Below the pieces are notes generated by a model. The model was given only the letters and a program-made list of their open reading frames with translations, was not told the DNA's origin and searched no databases. A stretch of 64,000 nt of DNA from Streptomyces sp. R28 (GTDB lineage Bacteria > Actinomycetota > Actinomycetes > Streptomycetales > Streptomycetaceae), in contig NZ_CP163439.1 in the NCBI RefSeq assembly GCF_041052385.1, forward strand, positions 7,801,001 to 7,865,000, given 5' to 3'. Below are positions 9,507 through 18,704 of the stretch, piece after piece. Numbering within the stretch: the first letter of the stretch is position 1; each line of letters begins with the position of its first letter. The translations under genes and the position numbers were made by a program.

Positions 9507-9516
9507 CTTGCTTCGA

Positions 9517-11532
9517 GTGATCCAGGCCATCGGACTGACCAGCAACCCTCGCAAGGAGCTTCCTCCCGCCGTCGACGACGTTTCCTTCGAGGCGTGCGCA
9601 GGACGCGTCACCGCGCTGCTCGGGGCGCCGGGAGCAGGCAAGACGACGGCGCTCAGACTCATGCTCGAACTCCAACAGGGCCGTGGGATCACCTACTTCA
9701 GAGGCCGTCCCCTGCACCGCATCGCCCATCCGTCGCGCGAGATCGGTGTGCTCCTCGGCGATGTTCCCGGGCACCCCGCCCGCACCGTCCGCGGTCATCT
9801 GCGCATGCTGTGCGCTGCCGCAGGCGTTCCGGCACGGCGCGCGGACGAGGTGCTGGAGGTGGTCGGCCTCGTCAGCCTGCGCGATGAGCGCCTGGACAGC
9901 CTCTCGCGCGGCATGGACCGCCGCCTCGGTCTGGCCTGCGTGCTGCTGGCCGACCCGCACACACTCGTGCTCGACGATCCCGCGGACGGGCTCTCGACCC
10001 GCGAGTGCCGTTGGCTCCACGGCATGCTGCGCGCGCACGCGGCCCAGGGCGGCACGGTCCTGCTGACCACGGCTGATCCCAAGGAGGCCGCGCGCACCGC
10101 CGACCGGGTCGTCACCCTGGAGCAGGGCAGACTCGTCGCCGACCTGGAGGCCGCCGACTTCTCTCGCACCCGGCTGCGCCCCCGGGTCGCCGTGCGCACT
10201 CCGCACGCCTCCCGCCTCGCCGCCCTGCTCACCAAGGAGGCGCGCACGGCACAGCGCTCCATCGAGGTCGTGCGCGAGAACGGCAACCGCCTCTCGGTGT
10301 ACGGCAGTACATGTGCCGACGTCGGCGAGACCGCGTACCGCCACGGCATCCTCGTGCACCAACTCGCCGACGAGATCGGCGACATGGGACCCGGCGCCGA
10401 GGAAGGCCTCACGGCGGAGCTGCGATCCGATCACGTGCGGCAGACGCCGGACGGTGAGTTGGGCGCAGCCCCTGGTGGTCCTGAGAAGGCAGGCGCGACG
10501 CCGTCGGAGGCGGACGGCGGGGCGGCCCCGGCCTGCGCTCGCGCAGCGGCCCCCGAGGAGCCGCTGACGCCGGACGGAGGGCCGGGCACGGCCGCAGAGG
10601 ACGAGGCATCAGCAGAGGCTCCACAGGCGCTCATGGGCGAGCCGCGGCTCGCCGACGTACGCGCAGACGATCGGCCTGCGTCCCAGGCCTCCGGTTCGCG
10701 GGCGGCGACCTCCGCTGTCGACGCCCTCCCCGATCTCCCGCCCCCCATCTCCGTCCGCCCCGCCCCCAGCCCCCTGCGTCCCCTCCGCTACGAACTCCGT
10801 CGCGCCGCCGGCGTCGGCACGGGGTTCCTCACCGGCGCCGCCGTGCTGGTGGTGTCCGCCCTCGCCGCCGTACTGCTGGCTCGTGTCGGACACACTCCGC
10901 AGCCGCGCCTGCTGGTCGCGTGGCCGCAGGAGCTCCCGCTGCCGCCCGCAGCGCTCGGTGCCGGGCTGCTCGGCGCGATCGCGTTCGGCGACGAGTTCCG
11001 CCACCCCGCCCTGGCCGCGGATCGCGGCACCGTCCCCCGCCGGCTGGGGCTGCTGGTCGCGAAACTCCTCGTCGCCTCCGCCACCGCGCTGGTGCTGGCC
11101 TTCCTCACCGTGGGCTGCAATGCCGAAGTGCTCTATCTCGTCTACGGACGGGAGCTCGCGGAAGTTCCCGCCGACTGGCTTTCGCTGAGCGCGAGTTGGG
11201 CCGGGCTGGTGGTCGGGTGCGCCTGGGCCGGCGTGCTGGCCGCGGGCCTCTTCCGGTCGACCACGGCAGGGCTCGCGGCGGTGGTGGCCGTACCCATCCT
11301 CGTCGTACCCCTCGTACACAAGGCGCTGGAGGGGCCGTCTGTGCGGACGGCGGCCGGTTTTCCCCTGCGGCTGCGTGAGGTGCTCCTGTCGCAGTGGCCG
11401 TTCGGGGGGGAGCGCTATGTGGCCGCCGTCGCGCGTGTGATCGCCCAACCCGTCGGCGGCGCACTGACGTTGTCGCTGACCGCGCTGCTCTGCGCCTATC
11501 TGCTCACGACCCTGCGGGGCAGGGTCCGATGA
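9517..11532 (+). CDS. ABC transporter, ATPase fused to membrane domain
   Basis: A protein of about 671 aa combining an ATPase and a permease half. The N-terminal 230 residues carry Walker A (GAPGAGKTT), a degenerate signature (LSRGM in place of LSGGQ) and Walker B (TLVLDDPADGL). Residues of about 310-420 are an acidic/Ala/Pro linker. The C-terminal 250 residues contain about six hydrophobic helices, starting at TGFLTGAAVLVVSALAAVLL, as in ABC-2-type exporters. The substrate is unknown. The degenerate signature suggests weak ATPase or a regulatory role, although this is common in actinobacterial ABC-2 ATPases. It lies directly upstream of whiH on the same strand with a 163-bp gap. A TTG at 9508 is an alternative start. 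Confidence 0.85.
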   Translation: MIQAIGLTSNPRKELPPAVDDVSFEACAGRVTALLGAPGAGKTTALRLMLELQQGRGITYFRGRPLHRIAHPSREIGVLLGDVPGHPARTVRGHLRMLCAAAGVPARRADEVLEVVGLVSLRDERLDSLSRGMDRRLGLACVLLADPHTLVLDDPADGLSTRECRWLHGMLRAHAAQGGTVLLTTADPKEAARTADRVVTLEQGRLVADLEAADFSRTRLRPRVAVRTPHASRLAALLTKEARTAQRSIEVVRENGNRLSVYGSTCADVGETAYRHGILVHQLADEIGDMGPGAEEGLTAELRSDHVRQTPDGELGAAPGGPEKAGATPSEADGGAAPACARAAAPEEPLTPDGGPGTAAEDEASAEAPQALMGEPRLADVRADDRPASQASGSRAATSAVDALPDLPPPISVRPAPSPLRPLRYELRRAAGVGTGFLTGAAVLVVSALAAVLLARVGHTPQPRLLVAWPQELPLPPAALGAGLLGAIAFGDEFRHPALAADRGTVPRRLGLLVAKLLVASATALVLAFLTVGCNAEVLYLVYGRELAEVPADWLSLSASWAGLVVGCAWAGVLAAGLFRSTTAGLAAVVAVPILVVPLVHKALEGPSVRTAAGFPLRLREVLLSQWPFGGERYVAAVARVIAQPVGGALTLSLTALLCAYLLTTLRGRVR

Positions 11533-11695
11533 CCACCGTCCCTGAGCTTCCGGGTCCCGCCATGTGCACAACTCCCCGAGGAGAGCCCATTTCTTTCCGA
11601 TAAGGCGTCAATTGCGACGGGGTGAGCGATCACCCTTTCGTGTGCTTTTCACCAAAGACCTCAAGGGAGTTGGGGACGGCGCCGACAAAGGATCC

Positions 11696-12583
11696 GTGAG
11701 TACCCTTGCGCACACCATGATGACCGCCGCCCGCGCCACCGACTCCGGTCTCGTCGGCCCGGGCGAACTCGACCGCTACCCCTACGCCGAGGCCCCCGTC
11801 ACCGACCGCCTCGGAGCCCCTGCCTGGGACGGCACGGACCCGGAGCTGGGCCGGGTCGGCCGGCGCGCCGCGGGCAACCGCGGACGCGGGCTGCACGGCC
11901 AACTCGTCCAACAGCTCGGCCAGATGATCGTCTCCGGCGACCTCGGCGCCGACCGCCCGCTCGTGCCCGAGGAGATCGGCCAGCGCTTCGAGGTCTCCCG
12001 CACCGTCGTCCGCGAGTCGCTCCGCGTCCTGGAGGCCAAGGGCCTGGTCAGTGCCCGCCCGAACGTCGGCACGCGCGTGCGCCCTGTCAGTGACTGGAAC
12101 CTCCTCGACCCGGACATCATCGAGTGGCGGGCCTTCGGCCCGCAGCGTGACGACCAGCGCCGGGAGCTGAGCGAGCTGCGCTGGACGATCGAGCCGCTCG
12201 CCGCCCGCCTCGCCGCCGGGCATGGGCGCGACGACGTCCAGCAGCGGCTCGGCGACATGGTCGAGATCATGAGCCACGCGATGGGACAGGGCGACGTCCT
12301 CACCTTCTCCCGCGCCGACGCCGAGTTCCACATGTTGCTCATCCAGCTCGCGGGCAACCGCATGCTGGAGCACCTGTCGGGGATCGTCTCGGCCGCCCTC
12401 CAGGTCTCCGGTGGCCCCGTCACGGGCTGTGACCGGCCGAACGAGACGTCGCTGACACAGCACAGCAGGATCGTCGACGCCCTCGCCACCGGCGACGGCG
12501 CGGCCGCCGAAACGGCCATGCGTCACCTCCTCACCGTCCACCCCGAGGTGGAGCGCGTGGTGCCCGCACCCCGCGAGCACTGA
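11696..12583 (+). CDS. whiH: GntR/FadR-family sporulation regulator WhiH
   Basis: A 295-aa GntR-family regulator. The winged helix (about residues 65-125) includes EEIGQRFEVSRTVVRESLRVLEAKGLVSARPNVGTRV; the FCD effector domain (about 135-285) follows, with Asp/His residues (DAEFHMLL, HSRIVDAL) that could bind a metal or carboxylate ligand. WhiH in Streptomyces is needed for normal septation of aerial hyphae during sporulation and is encoded next to hrdB, as here. The GTG at 11696 is chosen because AAAGGA lies just upstream; an ATG pair at 11717/11720 is the alternative. A very strong hairpin terminator follows. Confidence 0.92.
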   Translation: MSTLAHTMMTAARATDSGLVGPGELDRYPYAEAPVTDRLGAPAWDGTDPELGRVGRRAAGNRGRGLHGQLVQQLGQMIVSGDLGADRPLVPEEIGQRFEVSRTVVRESLRVLEAKGLVSARPNVGTRVRPVSDWNLLDPDIIEWRAFGPQRDDQRRELSELRWTIEPLAARLAAGHGRDDVQQRLGDMVEIMSHAMGQGDVLTFSRADAEFHMLLIQLAGNRMLEHLSGIVSAALQVSGGPVTGCDRPNETSLTQHSRIVDALATGDGAAAETAMRHLLTVHPEVERVVPAPREH

Positions 12584-12654
12584 CCGCACACCTGGGGTGC
12601 GCGGCTGAGGATGCCTCCCCCTCCTGTGGCAGCTCTCGGTCTGCGCACCCCCTC

Positions 12655-12699
12655 CCGTCGGACCCGCAGGATCCAGCACGGATCCTGCGGGTCCGACGG
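12655..12699. terminator. Strong hairpin terminator after whiH
   Basis: A perfect 20-bp stem (left arm 12655-12674, right arm 12680-12699) with the 5-nt loop AGCAC. It lacks a long U tract, as is usual in streptomycetes. It isolates hrdB transcription from whiH and would work in either direction. Confidence 0.85.
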
Positions 12700-12819
12700 T
12701 GCAATGAGGCGGCCGAATCGCCGTACAGTGCATTGTTCAAGCTGTGGGCGACCTCTTATGTCATCATCTGCCCGCTTTTGATCCGTTACGGGATGTGACT
12801 CGGGCCACGCAGATTGGGC

Positions 12820-12846
12820 GTAACGCTCGGCGGAGCAGCGCGATGA
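12820..12846 (+). promoter_or_regulatory. Candidate hrdB promoter
   Basis: GTAAC at 12820-12824 and CGATGA at 12841-12846 are separated by 16 bp, a spacing and sequence style typical of ECF sigma factor promoters. Transcription of hrdB from an ECF-dependent (ShbA) promoter is known in Streptomyces. I assign this one by pattern and position, about 165 bp before the start codon, and cannot confirm it. Confidence 0.35.
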
Positions 12847-13010
12847 CCTAAGAGGTGACAGCCGAGGAGGGAATACGGACGCCGCTCAAGGCGCTGTGAT
12901 TCTTCCCGGCCCCGCCCGCACCGTCGGCCCAATCCCCCAGGTCGGTGGTCGGCTCCTGTCCGTCATGGACGGGGCCGGAAGCCGTTTTCCAACGTTCCGA
13001 GAGGTTGTTC

Positions 13011-14540
13011 GTGTCGGCCAGCACATCCCGTACGCTCCCGCCGGAGATCGCCGAGTCCGTCTCTGTCATGGCTCTCATTGAGCGGGGAAAGGCTGAGGGG
13101 CAGATCGCCGGCGACGATGTGCGTCGGGCCTTCGAAGCTGACCAGATCCCGGCCACTCAGTGGAAGAACGTACTGCGCAGCCTCAACCAGATCCTCGAGG
13201 AAGAGGGTGTGACGCTGATGGTCAGTGCCGCGGAGCCCAAGCGCACCCGAAAGAGCGTCGCAGCGAAGAGTCCGGCCAAGCGCACCGCCACCAAGACGGT
13301 CGCGGCGAAGACGGTGACCGCCAAGAAGGCCACCGCCACCGCCACGCCGACGGCGCCCGCCGCCGACTCCGCCGTCGAGGACGAGTCCTCCGCAAAGAAG
13401 GCCGCCGCCAAGAAGACGACCGCCAAGAAGGCGGCCGCGAAGAAGACCGTCGCCAAGAAGACGGCGGCGAAGAAGACCACCGCCAAGAAGGACGACGCCG
13501 AGCTGGTCGAGGACGAGGTCCTCGAGGACACCAAGCCCGGCGACGAGCCCGAGGGCGCCGAGAGCGCCGGCTTCGTTCTCTCCGACGAGGACGAGGACGA
13601 CGCGCCCGCGCAGCAGGTCGCCGCCGCCGGTGCCACCGCCGACCCGGTCAAGGACTACCTGAAGCAGATCGGCAAGGTCCCCCTGCTCAACGCCGAGCAG
13701 GAGGTCGAGCTCGCCAAGCGCATCGAGGCGGGCCTCTTCGCCGAGGACAAGCTGTCCAACGCCGACAAGCTCGCCCCGAAGCTCAAGCGCGAGCTGGAGA
13801 TCATCGCCGAGGACGGCCGCCGCGCCAAGAACCACCTCTTGGAGGCCAACCTCCGTCTGGTGGTCTCCCTGGCCAAGCGCTACACGGGCCGCGGCATGCT
13901 CTTCCTGGACCTCATCCAGGAGGGCAACCTCGGTCTGATCCGCGCGGTCGAGAAGTTCGACTACACCAAGGGCTACAAGTTCTCCACGTACGCCACCTGG
14001 TGGATCCGTCAGGCGATCACCCGCGCCATGGCCGACCAGGCCCGCACCATCCGTATCCCGGTGCACATGGTCGAGGTCATCAACAAGCTCGCGCGCGTGC
14101 AGCGCCAGATGCTCCAGGACCTGGGCCGCGAGCCCACCCCGGAGGAGCTGGCCAAGGAACTCGACATGACCCCGGAGAAGGTCATCGAGGTCCAGAAGTA
14201 CGGCCGCGAGCCCATTTCGCTGCACACCCCCCTGGGCGAGGACGGCGACAGCGAGTTCGGTGACCTCATCGAGGACTCCGAGGCCGTCGTCCCGGCCGAC
14301 GCGGTCAGCTTCACGCTCCTGCAGGAGCAGCTGCACTCCGTCCTCGACACCCTGTCCGAGCGCGAGGCGGGCGTCGTCTCCATGCGCTTCGGTCTCACTG
14401 ACGGTCAGCCGAAGACCCTCGACGAGATCGGCAAGGTGTACGGCGTGACGCGTGAGCGCATCCGCCAGATCGAGTCGAAGACGATGTCGAAGCTGCGCCA
14501 CCCGTCGCGGTCCCAGGTGCTGCGCGACTACCTCGACTAG
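13011..14540 (+). CDS. hrdB: Principal RNA polymerase sigma factor HrdB
   Basis: A 509-aa group 1 sigma-70 factor, the housekeeping sigma of Streptomyces. The GTG start at 13011 follows GAGAGG and gives the expected opening SASTSRTLPPEIAESV. Region 1.1 is followed by a long Lys/Ala/Thr-rich stretch (about residues 85-165, repeated AKK triplets) and an acidic stretch, both characteristic of HrdB. Then come region 1.2 (DPVKDYLKQIGKVPLL), region 2 (KFSTYATWWIRQAITRAMAD), region 3, and region 4 with the helix-turn-helix ending VTRERIRQIESKTMSKLRHP. All parts are intact. It is flanked by hairpin terminators on both sides. Confidence 0.98.
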   Translation: MSASTSRTLPPEIAESVSVMALIERGKAEGQIAGDDVRRAFEADQIPATQWKNVLRSLNQILEEEGVTLMVSAAEPKRTRKSVAAKSPAKRTATKTVAAKTVTAKKATATATPTAPAADSAVEDESSAKKAAAKKTTAKKAAAKKTVAKKTAAKKTTAKKDDAELVEDEVLEDTKPGDEPEGAESAGFVLSDEDEDDAPAQQVAAAGATADPVKDYLKQIGKVPLLNAEQEVELAKRIEAGLFAEDKLSNADKLAPKLKRELEIIAEDGRRAKNHLLEANLRLVVSLAKRYTGRGMLFLDLIQEGNLGLIRAVEKFDYTKGYKFSTYATWWIRQAITRAMADQARTIRIPVHMVEVINKLARVQRQMLQDLGREPTPEELAKELDMTPEKVIEVQKYGREPISLHTPLGEDGDSEFGDLIEDSEAVVPADAVSFTLLQEQLHSVLDTLSEREAGVVSMRFGLTDGQPKTLDEIGKVYGVTRERIRQIESKTMSKLRHPSRSQVLRDYLD

Positions 14541-14559
14541 TCGCCTCCGTACGATGCGA

Positions 14560-14592
14560 AAGGCCCGGTCTCCCGTGTGGGGACCGGGCCTT
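14560..14592 (+). terminator. hrdB terminator
   Basis: A hairpin 20 bp after the hrdB stop codon. The left arm is AAGGCCCGGTCTCC (14560-14573) and the right arm is its near-perfect complement (14579-14592), with one G-U pair and a 5-nt loop. Confidence 0.85.
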
Positions 14593-14671
14593 CGCGCTGT
14601 CGCGCGGGTGCGGGGTGCGGCGGGCTGGATCACTCTGGGTTTCCCATGACCACCCAAGAGTGAGGAGCGTC

Positions 14672-15532
14672 ATGCGCCGTCCCTTTACCCGGGCGCTGAC
14701 CCGGCCGCTTGCTCTGGCGGCTGTGGCAGCTGCCATACCGCTGGTGTCCGCTGCCCCTGTGGCTGCCGACAGTGTCGTCGTCGGCGGGTTTCCGGTCGAT
14801 GTGTCCCAGAGTCCGTGGACCGTGGCGCTGTCCAGTCGTGACCGGTTCGGTGGTACGCGGGCGGGTCAGTTCTGCGTCGGTGTGGCGGTCAGTCGCTCCA
14901 CCGTGCTCACCGCGGCCCACTGTATGCGTGAGGAGGTCCTGGGCTCGTCGCCGGACGGGGTGCGTGACCTCAGCGTCATCGCCGGCCGTACGGATCTGCT
15001 GTCGAACCGGGGGCAGGAGATCCGCGTCCGCGACACCTGGGTGAACCCGGCTTACGACAGTGTGACCAACGCGGGGGACTACGCCGTGGTCACCCTCGCC
15101 CAGCCGCTTTCGCCGAGCTCGGTCATCAGGATGGCGCGCACCGGTGATCCCGCCTATGTGCCGGGCACGTCGGCCCTGGTCTACGGGTGGGGGGACGTCA
15201 CGGGCGCGGGTGACTACGCGCGCAGTCTGCGGGCGGCGCGCGTGCATGTGATGTCCGATGCCCAGTGCAGGGCGGCGTATCCGGGCGGGGGCAACGGAAG
15301 GTACCTGGCCGACAGCATGGTCTGCGCCGGGGAACAGGTAGGAGGCCGGGACGCCTGTCAGGGGGACAGCGGAGGGCCGCTGGTCGCTCAGGGGAAGCTG
15401 ATCGGGCTCGTTTCCTGGGGGAGCGGCTGCGGTCGTGCGGGCACGCCTGGCGTCTACACGCGGGTGTCCGACGCCGTGCGGTCCCTGGGGTGGCGCGCGG
15501 CCGGGGTCCGCGACCACCGTAGGGGCGGCTGA
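14672..15532 (+). CDS. Secreted trypsin-like serine protease (S1 family)
   Basis: A 286-aa exported protease. The N-terminus (MRRPFTRALTRPLALAAVAA) is a Sec signal peptide, with likely cleavage after APVAA near residue 32. The mature chain starts close to VVVGGFPVDVSQSPW, resembling the IVGG activation site. The catalytic triad is visible as TAAHC (His), DYAVV (Asp) and GDSGGP (Ser). The Asp six residues before the catalytic Ser (DACQGDSGGP) predicts trypsin-like cleavage after Arg/Lys. Cysteines pair as in S1 proteases. The ATG follows GAGGAG. A protease gene at this position next to hrdB is common in streptomycetes. It is transcribed from its own unit after the hrdB terminator. Confidence 0.93.
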   Translation: MRRPFTRALTRPLALAAVAAAIPLVSAAPVAADSVVVGGFPVDVSQSPWTVALSSRDRFGGTRAGQFCVGVAVSRSTVLTAAHCMREEVLGSSPDGVRDLSVIAGRTDLLSNRGQEIRVRDTWVNPAYDSVTNAGDYAVVTLAQPLSPSSVIRMARTGDPAYVPGTSALVYGWGDVTGAGDYARSLRAARVHVMSDAQCRAAYPGGGNGRYLADSMVCAGEQVGGRDACQGDSGGPLVAQGKLIGLVSWGSGCGRAGTPGVYTRVSDAVRSLGWRAAGVRDHRRGG

Positions 15533-15577
15533 CGGGGCCGCCCTCGGCGCCTGCGGAGGGCCCGCAGGATATGAGCG

Positions 15578-15613
15578 CGGGCGGCCGCCCCTGCTGTCAG
15601 GGGCGGCCGCCCG
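15578..15613. terminator. Bidirectional terminator between convergent genes
   Basis: A perfect 16-bp GC-rich stem (15578-15593 with 15598-15613) and a 4-nt loop, between the protease gene and the leftward DUF7455 gene. It can serve both. Confidence 0.85.
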
Positions 15614-15657
15614 TCGACCGGCCTGTGCCGGAAGCTGGCTCGTCGTGATGCGAGGTG

Positions 15658-15888
15658 TCAGCGCTCTTCTTCGGACGCCGATGCGGGAGCGGACGTCAGC
15701 CGCTCCGTCTCGTCCTGTATCTCAGCGGCGATCTTCTTGAGTTCCGGCTCGAACTTGCGGCCGTGGTGGGCGCAGAAGAGCAGTTCTCCGCCGCTGAGCA
15801 GGACAACGCGCACGTACGCCTGTGCGCCGCAGCGGTCGCAGCGGTCAGCGGCCGTCAGCGGGCTCGCGGGGGTCAGAACAGTAGTCAC
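15658..15888 (-). CDS. Small zinc-ribbon protein (DUF7455 family)
   Basis: A 76-aa protein starting with GTG. Cys17-x2-Cys20 and Cys39-x-His-His (FCAHHGRKF) suggest a small zinc-binding fold, followed by a charged helix (LKKIAAEIQDETERL). This small family is conserved in Streptomyces beside hrdB/parE and has no known function. It converges on the protease gene and is divergent from parE. Confidence 0.88.
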   Translation of the reverse strand: MTTVLTPASPLTAADRCDRCGAQAYVRVVLLSGGELLFCAHHGRKFEPELKKIAAEIQDETERLTSAPASASEEER

Positions 15889-16333
15889 GTCGCCTCTTCT
15901 CTAGCTCGACGAGCTGTCGTACCAGGGTCAACATCCAACCAGCCCCAAAACGTTCCCGCTCGCGGCTTCTCCCAGAGAGAAATTTTTTTCGGGGGCGGCT
16001 GGCTGCTGCCGGTTTGGCGGCGAATGTGCCGTATCGCGTGTCTGTCGGCTTACGGTTTCGCGCTGTCGGTCAAGGTCGGTCCTCCCGGCTGGCTTGCCGG
16101 TTCGTTCATGAGGACGTGCCCGGAGCCTAAATGGTTCATGCCTGGAAGGGAACGTGATATGTACTTCACCCCATCGAGGGATCGAACACGCATGCGACCC
16201 TGGACTAGTCTGTGTTTCGCACGAGGGTGGCGTTACAACGGCTCTACCAGGCCTCGGTACCCTCTTGACGGCAACCCAAGCCGCGCCCTTACCCACTGGG
16301 GCCCCATATGAAATTCAGCGAGGAGCGAACCGC
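15889..16333. other. Divergent promoter region between the DUF7455 gene and parE
   Basis: A 445-bp non-coding region feeding a leftward and a rightward gene. It contains an unusual A/T run near 15976-15990 (gaaatttttttcggggg) in otherwise GC-rich DNA. A ribosome binding site (GCGAGGAGCG) sits just before the parE GTG. I see no structured RNA or clear -10/-35 pair. Confidence 0.4.
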
Positions 16334-18457
16334 GTGACCGCCGAGACGTCCGTGCCGTCCACAGCGCTGCTGGCAGGAGCAGACCGGGACGGGTCCAACT
16401 ACACCGCGCGGCACCTGCTCGTCCTCGAGGGGCTCGAGGCCGTACGCAAGCGCCCGGGCATGTATATCGGGTCGACCGACAGCCGCGGTCTGATGCACTG
16501 CCTGTGGGAGATCATCGACAACTCCGTCGACGAGGCCCTCGGCGGGTACTGCGACCACATCGAGGTGATCCTCCACGACGACGGGTCCGTGGAGGTCCGG
16601 GACAACGGCCGGGGCATCCCGGTCGACGTCGAGCCCAAGACCGGCCTGTCCGGCGTCGAGGTCGTCATGACCAAGCTGCACGCCGGCGGAAAGTTCGGCG
16701 GCGGTTCGTACGCCGCGTCCGGCGGTCTGCACGGCGTGGGCGCCTCCGTGGTGAACGCCCTGTCCGCGCGGCTGGACGTCGAGGTGGACCGGAGCGGTCA
16801 CACCCACGCCATCAGCTTCCGGCGTGGCGTTCCCGGGGCCTTCGCCGCCGACGGACCGAACGCCAAGTTCGAGTCCACGGGCGGTCTGCGCAAGACCAAG
16901 AAGATCCCCAAGACCCGCAACGGCACGCGCGTGCGGTACTGGGCCGATCGCCAGATCTTCCTCAAGGACGCCAAGCTCTCCCTGGAGAACCTGCACCAGC
17001 GCGCCCGCCAGACCGCGTTCCTGGTGCCCGGCCTGACCCTCGTCGTCCGTGACGAGTTCGGCCTCGGCGAGGGCGGCAGCAAGGGCGAGGAGTCCTTCCG
17101 CTTCGACGGCGGCATCAGCGAGTTCTGCGAGTACCTCGCCACCGACAAGCCGGTCTGCGACGTCCTCCGCTTCAACGGCCAGGGCACCTTCAAGGAGACG
17201 GTCCCGGTCCTGGACGAGCACGGCCAGATGACCCCCACCCAGGTCACCCGTGAGCTCGATGTCGACGTCGCCATGCGGTGGGGCACCGGGTACGACACGA
17301 CCCTGAAGTCGTTCGTGAACATCATCGCCACCCCCAAGGGCGGCACCCACGTCGCGGGCTTCGAGACCGCCGTGTCCAGCACCATGAACGAGGTGCTGCG
17401 CGCCAAGAAGCTGCTGCGCGTCGCCGAGGACGACATCGTCAAGGACGACGCCCTGGAGGGCCTCACCGCGGTCGTCACCGTCCGTCTCGCCGAGCCGCAG
17501 TTCGAGGGCCAGACCAAGGAGGTCCTGGGCACCTCGGCGGCCCGTCGCATCGTGAACACCGTGATCGCCAGGGAGCTCAAGGCGTTCCTGACGTCCACGA
17601 AGCGGGACGCCGCGGCCCAGGCCCGGGTCGTCATGGAGAAGGCCGTCGCCGCCGCCCGTACGCGCATCGCGGCCCGCCAGCACAAGGACGCGCAGCGCCG
17701 GAAGACGGCCCTGGAGTCCTCGTCGCTGCCTGCCAAGCTCGCCGACTGCCGCAGCGACGACGTCGACCGCAGCGAGCTGTTCATCGTCGAGGGAGACTCC
17801 GCGCTCGGCACCGCCAAGCTCGCCCGGAACTCCGAGTTCCAGGCGCTGCTGCCGATCCGCGGCAAGATCCTCAACGTCCAGAAGTCGTCCGTGACCGACA
17901 TGCTGAAGAACGCCGAGTGCGGGGCGATCATCCAGGTCATAGGGGCAGGGTCCGGCCGGACCTTCGACATCGACGCGGCGCGCTACGGCAAGATCATCAT
18001 GATGACCGACGCCGATGTGGACGGCTCCCACATCCGGACCCTGCTGCTGACGCTCTTCCAGCGCTACATGCGGCCGATGATCGAGGCGGGCCGGGTGTTC
18101 GCGGCGGTGCCGCCGCTGCACCGCATCGAGCTCATCCAGCCCAAGAAGGGGCAGGACAAGTACGTCTACACGTACTCGGACCGCGAGCTGCGCGACAAGC
18201 TCATGGAGTTCCAGAGCAAGGGCATCCGGTACAAGGACTCCATCCAGCGGTACAAGGGTCTTGGTGAGATGGACGCCGACCAGCTGGCCGAGACGACGAT
18301 GGATCCGCGGCACCGGACCCTGCGCCGGATCAGCCTCACCGACCTGGAGGCCGCCGAGCGGGTCTTCGATCTGCTGATGGGCAATGACGTGGCACCGCGC
18401 AAGGAGTTCATCTCCAGCTCGGCGGCGACGTTGGATCGGTCTCGTATCGACGCGTAG
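16334..18457 (+). CDS. parE: DNA topoisomerase IV subunit B (ParE)
   Basis: A 707-aa type IIA topoisomerase ATPase subunit. Motifs in order are the GHKL ATP-binding site (EIIDNSVDEALGG, DNGRGIP, GLHGVGASVVNALS), the transducer lysine region, and the TOPRIM domain (FIVEGDSALGTAKLARN and DADVDGSHIRTLLLT) with the metal-binding Glu/Asp residues intact. EGDSALG in place of EGDSAGG fits the streptomycete ParE (second GyrB-like) paralogue rather than GyrB. The partner parC is not adjacent. The GTG at 16334 follows GAGGAGCGAACC; the frame is open further upstream without a plausible start. Confidence 0.93.
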   Translation: MTAETSVPSTALLAGADRDGSNYTARHLLVLEGLEAVRKRPGMYIGSTDSRGLMHCLWEIIDNSVDEALGGYCDHIEVILHDDGSVEVRDNGRGIPVDVEPKTGLSGVEVVMTKLHAGGKFGGGSYAASGGLHGVGASVVNALSARLDVEVDRSGHTHAISFRRGVPGAFAADGPNAKFESTGGLRKTKKIPKTRNGTRVRYWADRQIFLKDAKLSLENLHQRARQTAFLVPGLTLVVRDEFGLGEGGSKGEESFRFDGGISEFCEYLATDKPVCDVLRFNGQGTFKETVPVLDEHGQMTPTQVTRELDVDVAMRWGTGYDTTLKSFVNIIATPKGGTHVAGFETAVSSTMNEVLRAKKLLRVAEDDIVKDDALEGLTAVVTVRLAEPQFEGQTKEVLGTSAARRIVNTVIARELKAFLTSTKRDAAAQARVVMEKAVAAARTRIAARQHKDAQRRKTALESSSLPAKLADCRSDDVDRSELFIVEGDSALGTAKLARNSEFQALLPIRGKILNVQKSSVTDMLKNAECGAIIQVIGAGSGRTFDIDAARYGKIIMMTDADVDGSHIRTLLLTLFQRYMRPMIEAGRVFAAVPPLHRIELIQPKKGQDKYVYTYSDRELRDKLMEFQSKGIRYKDSIQRYKGLGEMDADQLAETTMDPRHRTLRRISLTDLEAAERVFDLLMGNDVAPRKEFISSSAATLDRSRIDA

Positions 18458-18521
18458 CCGCTGCGCTCGGCTTGGGCCGTCTTCTCGGCCTCGGCTTGGC
18501 CTTCGGCCCTCATGTGGCTTC

Positions 18522-18568
18522 CCACCCGCACCGCCCGTCCGGCTTTCGCCGTCGGGCGGTGCGGGTGG
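18522..18568 (+). terminator. parE terminator
   Basis: A perfect 16-bp stem (18522-18537 with 18553-18568) 65 bp after the parE stop, with a 15-nt loop. Confidence 0.8.
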
Positions 18569-18704
18569 CCCCTGCGGGGCGTGCTCGCCGTCGGTGGTTT
18601 GCGGCTGGTACGCGCTATGCGGCTTCGGTGGGTGAATCACCTGATGGGGTGAAGAGCGCGGAGAAGAAGAGCCGGGGGTCTTTCCGTTCTGTCCATGCTT
18701 GGGC

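Noticed and set aside
12963..14657. Long minus-strand open frame (564 aa) opposite hrdB
   Set aside because: It mirrors the hrdB codon positions; the protein is Leu/Gly/Asp-rich without domains, a usual shadow in GC-rich DNA.
15976..15990. T-run near parE as an intrinsic terminator
   Set aside because: No GC stem precedes it in either direction and it lies between divergent promoters.
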